This document shows positions 56,320-62,724 of a stretch of DNA of 62,724 bases, piece after piece (within the stretch, counting starts at the first letter, position 1; every line of letters begins with the position of its first letter). Location: positions 1 through 62,724 of the forward strand of contig NZ_SISB01000039.1 in NCBI RefSeq assembly GCF_004310295.1. The letters are read 5' to 3'. The notes beneath the pieces were generated by a model that made no database searches, was not told where the DNA came from, and worked only from the letters and a program-made list of their open reading frames with translations. A program made the position numbers and the translations under genes. The stretch is from Pseudomonas sp. BGI-2. Lineage in GTDB: Bacteria > Pseudomonadota > Gammaproteobacteria > Pseudomonadales > Pseudomonadaceae.

Positions 56320-56943
56320 TTATTCCTGGATCACATCGGCACCCTTGGGGATGTCGAACTTGAACTTGGACGCCGGGATCGGCTCGTTGGCCTTCACGCC
56401 GGTGAACAGGATGTTGGTGCGCTGACCGACGCTGTCGATCAGTTGCATGTCATTGACCAGGCCATTGCGGAACGACAGACGCAGGCTGTCGAACAGGGTG
56501 TCTTTGGTTTTCGGCTTCAACGTAAAGTCGATCACGCCACCGGCTTCCTTGGCGCTGATGTCGAAGCTCTGGCTGATCTTGGACACGTCACCGGACAGCA
56601 GCAACGCCGGGGTCTGGGTCAGGCGCTGGTCGAGGGTCTTGATGGTGACCTGCTCCAGGTCCGGGTCCCACAGGGACACCTTCTTGCCATCGGAGACCAT
56701 CAATTGCTCTTGCGGTGCGTCGGTGTGCCAGTAGAACAGGCCGGGACGCTGCAGGGACATTTGCCCGGCGGTTTCCTGCAATTGAGTGCCGCCGCCATCC
56801 AGCGTCAGCTGAGAGAAGCGTGCAGTCAGGGTCTGGGATTTTTCCAGCAGTTGGGTCAGACGCGCCACGTCCTTGTCATCGGCGTGGGCCGAGAGCGTGG
56901 TCAAAGCCAGTACCGGCAGCAACAGCATGCGGATAAGACGCAT
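56320..56943 (-). CDS. lolA: Outer-membrane lipoprotein carrier LolA
   Basis: A 207-residue periplasmic chaperone that carries lipoproteins from LolCDE to LolB. It has a signal peptide (MRLIRMLLLPVLALTTLSAH, cut after AHA) and the LolA beta-barrel half (LTARFSQLTLDGGGTQLQET). The ATG at 56943 is chosen because AGGA lies 6 bases upstream and the signal peptide starts there. It follows ftsK, as in most gamma-proteobacteria. Confidence 0.95.
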   Translation of the reverse strand: MRLIRMLLLPVLALTTLSAHADDKDVARLTQLLEKSQTLTARFSQLTLDGGGTQLQETAGQMSLQRPGLFYWHTDAPQEQLMVSDGKKVSLWDPDLEQVTIKTLDQRLTQTPALLLSGDVSKISQSFDISAKEAGGVIDFTLKPKTKDTLFDSLRLSFRNGLVNDMQLIDSVGQRTNILFTGVKANEPIPASKFKFDIPKGADVIQE

Positions 56944-57008
56944 GGGAGTCCTCATAACATTCGTGGGAGTTCGGGCGGCGCATCACTGCGCCATCCTTTC
57001 AAATCAAA

Positions 57009-59417
57009 TCAGTCGCGTACCGGGCCAGGCGCCAGAACTTCACGCGAACCGTTGGTATTCATGGACGTCACGACCCCGGCCATTTCCATGGCTTCGATCA
57101 TGCGCGCGGCGCGGTTGTAGCCGATCTTCAGCTTGCGCTGAACCGCAGAGATGGACGCCCGACGGCTTTCCAGGACGAACTGCACCGCTTCGTCGTAGAG
57201 CGCATCGGATTCGCTGTCTTCGTCGCCACCGCCACTGCCGCCGTCGAAACCGCTACCGGCCTCTTCGACACCGGCCAGGATCTCGTCGTTGTATTCCGGG
57301 GCACCGCGCAGTTTCCAGGCTTCAACCACCCGGTGAACCTCGTCATCGGACACGAACGCACCATGGACCCGGATCGGCAGGCTGGTGCCCGGCGGCATGT
57401 AGAGCATGTCACCGTGGCCCAGCAGTTGCTCGGCGCCGCCCTGGTCGATGATCGTCCGGGAGTCGATCTTGCTCGACACCTGGAACGCCATACGCGTCGG
57501 AATGTTGGCCTTGATCAGACCGGTGATCACGTCAACCGACGGACGCTGGGTCGCGAGGATCAAGTGGATACCGGCCGCACGGGCCTTCTGGGCGATACGG
57601 GCGATCAGTTCTTCAACTTTCTTGCCGACGATCATCATCATGTCGGCGAATTCGTCGACGACCACGACGATGGTCGGCAGCTTGGTCAGCAGCGGTGCTT
57701 CGTCGTGAATGCTTTCGCGCTTGTACAACGGGTCAGTCAGCGGCGTACCGGCGTCCTGGGCTTCCTTGACCTTGGCGTTGAAGCCGGACAGGTTTCGTAC
57801 GCCCATCTTCGCCATCAGTTTGTAGCGACGCTCCATCTCCGCCACGCTCCAGCGCAGGGCGTTGGCCGCGTCCTTCATGTCGGTCACGACCGGGCACAGC
57901 AGATGCGGAATGCCTTCGTAGATCGACAGCTCGAGCATTTTCGGGTCGATCATGATCAGCTTGGCGTCTTCCGGGCCGGACTTGAACAGGATCGACAGGA
58001 TCATCGCGTTCACACCCACCGACTTACCGGAACCGGTCGTACCGGCCACCAGCAAGTGAGGCATTTTCGCCAGGTCAGTAATGACCGGCTTGCCGCCGAT
58101 GTCGTGGCCCAGGGCCAGGGTGACCGGTGACTTGAAGTTGTCGTACTCAGGCGTCGACAGCACTTCGGAGAACCGCACGATCTGGCGGTCCTCGTTGGGA
58201 ATCTCGATACCGACGGTGGTCTTGCCCGGAATCACTTCCACTACACGAACGCTGGTCACAGCCAGGGAACGCGCCAGGTCTTTCGCCAGGTTGGAGATGC
58301 GACTGACTTTGACGCCGGCGGCCGGCTGGATTTCATAACGGGTAATGACCGGGCCTGGGTGGATCGAATCCACCGAGACTTCGACGCCGAATTCCTTGAG
58401 TTTGATTTCCAGCAAGTGGCCGACGGCTGCCAGCGACTCCGGGGAGTAGTTGAGTTGTTTCTTTTCGGCCGGGTCGAGAATCGAGATCGGCGGCAAGGTG
58501 CCTTCGACAGCGCTGTCGACGAACAACGGCGCCTGTTTCTCTTTCTCCACGCGCTTGCTCGGCGCTGCCGGCTTGGGAGGTGCTGGCGCGATGACGGGCG
58601 GCACCTGCTTCTCGCGTTCCGACATGTGCTTGCTCAGGGCCTGCTCACGCTCGATCAGGCGCTCCTTGACCTTGGCTTGCTCGCGCTTGTCCGTCACCGT
58701 CGGAGCGACCACGTCATGCACGCGATCGTCGACTTCACGCAACTGCGCAACCAGTTGTTTGCGCTCGACACGGGCGGCCCACCAGCGATTGGCCGCGCCC
58801 TGGAACAGTTCGAACAGGTCGAGGGTGATCTTGCCGGTGACGTCCATCACCTTGAACCACGACAGGTCGGTGAACACCGTCAGGCCGAACAGGAACAGTG
58901 CGATGAACAACAGCGTGCTGCCCTGGATGTTCAGCGCGTTCCTGGCCAGGTCACCAAGGCTTTCGCCCAGCGCGCCGCCAGCACCGGCCGGCAAACCGGT
59001 CGCCGCATGGAAATGGATATGCGCCAGGGCCGCGCCCGACAGCACCAGAAACACCAGGCCGATCAGGCGCCAGGAGAACAGCCAGCCGCTCCACTGCCAC
59101 TGTTCGTGGCGCTGACGGAAGATCTGATACGCCTTGATCGCCAGCAACAACGGGAAGATGTAGGCGAAGTAACCCAGCACCATGAACAGAATGTCGGCGC
59201 TGTAGGAGCCGACCGGCCCGCCGAAGTTCTGCACGTCGTCGATCTTGCTGTTATGGCTCCAGCCCGGATCGTCCTTGCCATAGGTCAACAAGGCCATCAT
59301 CAGGAACAGGCACAAGCCGCCGATGGCGATCAATGCACCTTCCTTGAGCCGGTAGTGCAAGTGCTGGCGCCAGAGCGGAACGACGACTGTTTTGGGTGCT
59401 GCGGTGGATTTCTTCAA
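57009..59417 (-). CDS. ftsK: DNA translocase FtsK
   Basis: An 802-residue divisome ATPase. It has four membrane helices in about the first 190 residues, a short linker (about 200-300), then the alpha/beta motor with Walker A GTTGSGKSVGVN near residue 458 and Walker B IVVVVDEFADMMM. A C-terminal gamma winged-helix domain reads KOPS sites and activates XerCD (VQRKLKIGYNRAARMIEAME). The linker is short compared with that of E. coli FtsK. The gene pumps chromosome ends and resolves dimers at division. Confidence 0.97.
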   Translation of the reverse strand: MKKSTAAPKTVVVPLWRQHLHYRLKEGALIAIGGLCLFLMMALLTYGKDDPGWSHNSKIDDVQNFGGPVGSYSADILFMVLGYFAYIFPLLLAIKAYQIFRQRHEQWQWSGWLFSWRLIGLVFLVLSGAALAHIHFHAATGLPAGAGGALGESLGDLARNALNIQGSTLLFIALFLFGLTVFTDLSWFKVMDVTGKITLDLFELFQGAANRWWAARVERKQLVAQLREVDDRVHDVVAPTVTDKREQAKVKERLIEREQALSKHMSEREKQVPPVIAPAPPKPAAPSKRVEKEKQAPLFVDSAVEGTLPPISILDPAEKKQLNYSPESLAAVGHLLEIKLKEFGVEVSVDSIHPGPVITRYEIQPAAGVKVSRISNLAKDLARSLAVTSVRVVEVIPGKTTVGIEIPNEDRQIVRFSEVLSTPEYDNFKSPVTLALGHDIGGKPVITDLAKMPHLLVAGTTGSGKSVGVNAMILSILFKSGPEDAKLIMIDPKMLELSIYEGIPHLLCPVVTDMKDAANALRWSVAEMERRYKLMAKMGVRNLSGFNAKVKEAQDAGTPLTDPLYKRESIHDEAPLLTKLPTIVVVVDEFADMMMIVGKKVEELIARIAQKARAAGIHLILATQRPSVDVITGLIKANIPTRMAFQVSSKIDSRTIIDQGGAEQLLGHGDMLYMPPGTSLPIRVHGAFVSDDEVHRVVEAWKLRGAPEYNDEILAGVEEAGSGFDGGSGGGDEDSESDALYDEAVQFVLESRRASISAVQRKLKIGYNRAARMIEAMEMAGVVTSMNTNGSREVLAPGPVRD

Positions 59418-59724
59418 AACGCTTCTTTTCCTGCGCCAAAGGCGCGTCCATCTGTTGAATGACTATAAAAAACTGCCCAATCCAGGCAGGTAAAAAAGTT
59501 AACACGCGCAACTGGGACTACTTTTAACACTGCACCCCGGTTTTTATAAACACGGCACGCACAGCTAATTTTGTTACAACCACTGTTACAGACGGCATTG
59601 TACGGGTTTGTTCGCCCGATGCCATGCTTGAAGTCCTTCGGTGCAGCATAGCCAAACGCAGGTTACGCGCGGTTCAATTTGAGCATGCATTCTCTTTTGT
59701 GACAAAGGCTTATGAGGTGTTTTT
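59418..59724. other. Divergent promoter region between ftsK and trxB
   Basis: About 307 bases hold only promoter sequence, AT-rich near 59510-59600. No operator, RNA or ORF with a ribosome site could be supported. Confidence 0.5.
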
Positions 59725-60684
59725 ATGAGCGAACCGAAGCATTCCCGCCTGATCATTCTGGGTTCCGGCCCTGCCGGATACAGCTCAGCCGTTTATGCCG
59801 CACGCGCCAACCTCAAACCCGTTGTCATCACCGGCATACAGGCAGGTGGCCAGCTGACCACCACCGTCGAAGTCGATAACTGGCCCGGCGACGTCGAAGG
59901 CCTCACCGGCCCAGTGCTGATGGAACGCATGCAAAAACACGCCGAGCGCTTTGCCACAGAGATTGTTTACGACCATATCCACACCGCCAAGTTGCAACAG
60001 CGCCCGTTCGAGTTGATCGGCGATGGCGACACTTACACCTGCGACGCTCTGATTATCGCCACCGGCGCTTCAGCGCAGTACCTGGGACTGCCTTCGGAAG
60101 AAGCCTTTGCCGGCCGAGGGGTTTCGGCCTGCGCCACGTGCGACGGTTTCTTTTATCGCAATCAAGTGGTCGCCGTCGTCGGCGGCGGCAACACCGCGGT
60201 TGAAGAAGCGCTGTACCTGTCGAACATCGCCAAGGAAGTCCACCTGATTCACCGGCGCGACAAGTTGCGCTCGGAGAAGATTCTTCAGGACAAACTCTTC
60301 GAAAAAGCCGCCAACGGCAATATCCGCCTGCACTGGAATCAGAATCTCGATGAAGTGCTCGGCGATGCCAGCGGCGTGACCGGCGCCCGCCTGCGCGACA
60401 GCCTCACGGGCGAAACCAGTGAATTGGCGCTGGCCGGCGTGTTCATCGCCATCGGCCATAAACCCAATACCGACCTGTTCGAGGGCCAGCTGAAAATGCG
60501 TGACGGCTACCTGCTGATCAGGGGCGGCAGCGAAGGCGACGCCACGGCCACCGAGATCCCGGGCGTGTTCGCCGCCGGCGACGTGGCCGATCACGTTTAC
60601 CGCCAGGCCGTGACCTCCGCCGGGGCTGGCTGCATGGCCGCGCTGGACGCCGAGAAATACCTCGACGACATTCCCACCGTTTGA
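59725..60684 (+). CDS. trxB: Thioredoxin reductase
   Basis: A 319-residue flavoprotein. The FAD loop is LGSGPAGYSSAVYAARA, the redox pair is Cys136-Ala-Thr-Cys139 (SACATCDGFF), and the NADPH loop is VVGGGNTAVEEAL. It keeps thioredoxin reduced with NADPH. A hairpin (GGCGGGC...GCCCGCC, 60698-60717) follows the stop. It precedes the N-degron genes in the usual Pseudomonas order. Confidence 0.97.
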   Translation: MSEPKHSRLIILGSGPAGYSSAVYAARANLKPVVITGIQAGGQLTTTVEVDNWPGDVEGLTGPVLMERMQKHAERFATEIVYDHIHTAKLQQRPFELIGDGDTYTCDALIIATGASAQYLGLPSEEAFAGRGVSACATCDGFFYRNQVVAVVGGGNTAVEEALYLSNIAKEVHLIHRRDKLRSEKILQDKLFEKAANGNIRLHWNQNLDEVLGDASGVTGARLRDSLTGETSELALAGVFIAIGHKPNTDLFEGQLKMRDGYLLIRGGSEGDATATEIPGVFAAGDVADHVYRQAVTSAGAGCMAALDAEKYLDDIPTV

Positions 60685-60748
60685 CGGCACACTTTACGGC
60701 GGGCCCACCAGCCCGCCACCGCCCTCCCCTCCTGCAAGCCCGGATGCC

Positions 60749-61429
60749 ATGCTGACTTGGTTACAACGCAACACCCTGACGTTCCCGCCGCTGGAAAAAG
60801 CCATGCGCGACCCCAACGGACTGTTGGCCGCGGGCGGCGATCTGTCCGCCGATCGTCTGATTCAGGCTTACCGCCACGGCTGCTTTCCATGGTTCTCGGA
60901 GGGCCAGCCGATCCTTTGGTGGTCGCCGGATCCGCGCACCGTCTTATTTCCCGACGAACTGCATATCTCACGCAGCCTGAGTAAATTGTTGCGTCAACAA
61001 CGCTATCAAGTGACCTTCGATCAGGATTTTGCCTCGGTGATCAGCGCCTGCGCCGCACCCCGCGAGTATGCCGACGGGACCTGGATCACCGATGCGATGC
61101 AGTCCGCTTACCTCGAACTGCACAAGCGTGGCTACGCGCATTCCGTCGAGGTCTGGGACGATGGCGTGCTGGTGGGCGGACTGTACGGCTTGGCGATGGG
61201 TCAGCTGTTTTTCGGCGAGTCGATGTTCAGCCGCGCCGACAACGCCTCGAAATATGGCTTTGCCACCCTGGTGCAACATCTGAAAGACTCAGGTTTTGTG
61301 CTGATCGACTGCCAAATGCCAACCGACCACCTGCACAGCCTCGGCGCCCGAGCGATTCCTCGGCGCGACTTCGCCAATTTCCTCGCGCAGCATCTGGATC
61401 AACCCAGCCGTGCAACCTGGGTTTGCTGA
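60749..61429 (+). CDS. aat: Leucyl/phenylalanyl-tRNA-protein transferase
   Basis: A 226-residue GNAT-fold enzyme that adds Leu or Phe to proteins with N-terminal Arg or Lys, marking them for ClpS/ClpAP. Conserved blocks include GLLAAGGDLSADRLIQAYRH, GCFPWFSEGQPILWWSPDPR and GESMFSRADNASKYG. It sits next to the second transferase (bpt). Confidence 0.97.
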   Translation: MLTWLQRNTLTFPPLEKAMRDPNGLLAAGGDLSADRLIQAYRHGCFPWFSEGQPILWWSPDPRTVLFPDELHISRSLSKLLRQQRYQVTFDQDFASVISACAAPREYADGTWITDAMQSAYLELHKRGYAHSVEVWDDGVLVGGLYGLAMGQLFFGESMFSRADNASKYGFATLVQHLKDSGFVLIDCQMPTDHLHSLGARAIPRRDFANFLAQHLDQPSRATWVC

Positions 61430-61484
61430 GCGACTTTTGCGCGCGTGGCTTACACTTAATTCAAAGTTACCCCGAGGGTTGATC

Positions 61485-62192
61485 ATGACCGAGTTGGCGC
61501 GTTTGAAGTTTTATGCCACTCAGCCCCACTCTTGCAGTTATCTGCCCGAGGAGCAGGCTACCACGCTGTTCCTCGACCCTAGTCAGCCCATGGATGTGCA
61601 TGTCTACGCAGACCTGTCTGAAATGGGTTTTCGTCGCAGCGGCGATCATCTCTACCGGCCTCATTGCCAGAATTGCAATGCGTGCGTCCCGGCACGCATC
61701 CCCGTGGCGCAATTTACCCCCAACCGCCAGCAGAAACGCATCTTCAAACGTAACGCCGACCTGCAAGTGCGCCCGGCCAGGCCGCAATTCAGCGAAGAGT
61801 ATTTCGATCTCTATCAGCGCTACATCGAACAACGTCACGCCGATGGCGACATGTACCCGCCGAGTCGCGACCAGTTTGCGACGTTCCTGGTGCGTGACCT
61901 GCCGTTCTCGCGGTTTTACGAATTCCGTCTCAAAGGCCAGCTGCTGGCAGTCGCCGTGACCGATTTGCTGCCGAACGGTCTGTCGGCGGTTTACACCTTC
62001 TACGAGCCCGATGAAGAACGCCGCAGCCTGGGTCGCTACGCGATCCTCTGGCAAATCGGCGAAGCCCGACGTCTTGGGCTGGGAGCGGTCTACCTCGGCT
62101 ATTGGATCAAAAACTGCAAAAAGATGAGCTACAAGACGCAATATCGCCCTATCGAACTGCTGATTAATCAGCGCTGGGTCATCCTGAACTAG
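61485..62192 (+). CDS. bpt: Aspartate/glutamate leucyltransferase (Bpt)
   Basis: A 235-residue bacterial homologue of eukaryotic Ate1. It leucylates proteins with N-terminal Asp or Glu. The Cys-containing N-domain ([14 protein letters not shown]) and the C-domain ([20 protein letters not shown]) are both typical. The ATG at 61485 ([10 protein letters not shown]) is used; the upstream frame to 61410 overlaps aat. Together with aat it extends the N-degron pathway. Confidence 0.95.
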
Positions 62193-62292
62193 AACCCCTT
62201 GGCTTAAACCCCATTTTTCGGGCACAATGCACGCCGCTTTTGCCTGGCGCAGTTGCACCGGGCCATTCATTGGACACCGAGGGCTTTACTGC

Positions 62293-62511
62293 ATGTCGAA
62301 AGAAGACAGCTTCGAAATGGAAGGCACTGTCGTCGACACCCTGCCCAACACCATGTTTCGTGTGGAGTTGGAAAATGGGCACGTCGTAACCGCGCATATC
62401 TCCGGCAAGATGCGCAAGAACTACATCCGTATTCTTACCGGTGACAAAGTGCGCGTCGAGCTGACGCCCTATGACTTGAGCAAAGGGCGCATCACTTACC
62501 GCGCTCGCTAA
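62293..62511 (+). CDS. infA: Translation initiation factor IF-1
   Basis: A 72-residue S1/OB-fold protein: [20 protein letters not shown] to the end at GRITYRAR, full family length. It binds the ribosomal A site during initiation. The ATG at 62293 is the conserved start; the frame upstream is not coding. A terminator follows directly. Confidence 0.98.
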
Positions 62512-62523
62512 TCAAGTCAATAC

Positions 62524-62553
62524 AAAACGCCCGGTTTATGCCGGGCGTTTTTG
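62524..62553 (+). terminator. Rho-independent terminator after infA
   Basis: AAAACGCCCGG and CCGGGCGTTTTT form a GC-rich stem with a TTTATG loop and T-run, 13 bases after the infA stop. The A-run on the other side would let it work in both directions. Confidence 0.93.
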
Positions 62554-62583
62554 TTTGTCTGGGATTTAATTGGCGCCCCCCCC

Positions 62584-62606
62584 TGTAGGAGTGAGCCTGC
62601 TCGCGA
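62584..62606. repeat. Single REP arm
   Basis: TGTAGGAGTGAGCCTGCTCG matches the arms of the doublet at 48021-48119, but no inverted partner follows within the window. Confidence 0.7.
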
Positions 62607-62675
62607 TATAGGTAGTCCGTTCCTTTCTCTTCCATACTGATATCGCTGGAAGTCAGTTGTCGGCGAGGAAGGAAC

Positions 62676-62724
62676 ATGCACCTGTGGGCTACGAATATGC
62701 TCGCGCAGCACTCGATGATTACGC
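62676..62724 (+). CDS. Possible gene start running off the window
   Basis: An ATG at 62676 follows GAGGAAGG and stays open for 16 codons to the edge (MHLWATNMLAQHSMIT). The ribosome site is good but the piece is too short to identify, so it is listed only as a possibility. Confidence 0.25.
   Translation, partial: MHLWATNMLAQHSMIT

Larger units (their letters stand above)
62512..62724. other. Window end: terminator, half REP and unexplained sequence
   Basis: After infA come a terminator, a single REP arm (62584-62606) and about 110 bases that I cannot place. In Pseudomonas clpA usually lies near here, but no ClpA C-terminal coding sequence is recognised on the minus strand. Confidence 0.4.

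Overview
The window reads as a chromosomal segment of a Pseudomonas of the P. fluorescens group. The reasons are the housekeeping order cysG-serS-crcB-rarA-lolA-ftsK / trxB-aat-bpt-infA, the tusDCB-tusE-ybiB block, the P. fluorescens-type REP palindromes (GCGGGCTTGCTCGCGA style) between genes, and families typical of the genus (DUF6124, DsrC-type TusE, AlaE). No rRNA, tRNA, CRISPR array or prophage was recognised.

Layout. 1-250: right end of an IS3-family element next to half a REP palindrome. 275-7488: a LuxR-type regulator, a small exported protein and a four-gene amine/amino-alcohol operon (gamma-glutamyl ligase of the glutamine synthetase family, aldehyde dehydrogenase, iron alcohol dehydrogenase, APC permease). 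7489-12374: an accessory stretch with REPs, a DUF6124 gene with a long structured leader, alaE, two unknown genes and two alpha/beta hydrolases. 12796-33181: the most striking block. A 3922-residue calcium-binding RTX protein carries two complete animal-type haem peroxidase domains. Divergent from it lie its apparent type I secretion system (ABC, HlyD, TolC) and then a 1029-residue exported multicopper oxidase. Peroxidases of this type and multicopper oxidases are the two enzyme classes known to oxidise Mn(II) in Pseudomonas, so the block is a candidate extracellular metal- or aromatic-oxidation system. 34051-37961: a nitrilase-superfamily hydrolase, NCS1 permease, LysR regulator and isochorismatase-fold hydrolase. 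38457-39717: a decayed ice nucleation gene, with one frameshift, two nonsense codons and a repeat domain shrunk to about 14 coils. 39773-42924: ggt, ogt and nudK. 43007-44749: a GH18 chitinase and an AA10 lytic polysaccharide monooxygenase. Neither has a signal peptide, and a LexA-like SOS box lies upstream of the pair. 44972-48003: small stress-type and unknown genes. 48205 to the end: conserved core genes for tRNA thiolation, sirohaem, serine tRNA charging, fluoride export, replication-fork repair, lipoprotein sorting, chromosome segregation, thioredoxin reduction, N-degron tagging and translation initiation.

Best leads. First, the twin-peroxidase giant with its secretion system and neighbouring multicopper oxidase. 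Second, the SOS-box-controlled, signal-less chitinase/LPMO pair, which suggests release by lysis rather than by secretion. Third, the ice nucleation pseudogene, where the reading frame and repeat collapse can be followed base by base. Further points are a 78-bp relic of the nitrilase gene 3' end lying 21 kb away, two small ORFs not obvious from length alone, and the absence of a gamma-glutamyl hydrolase in the amine operon. All calls come from reading sequence and recalled family features; no database search was run.
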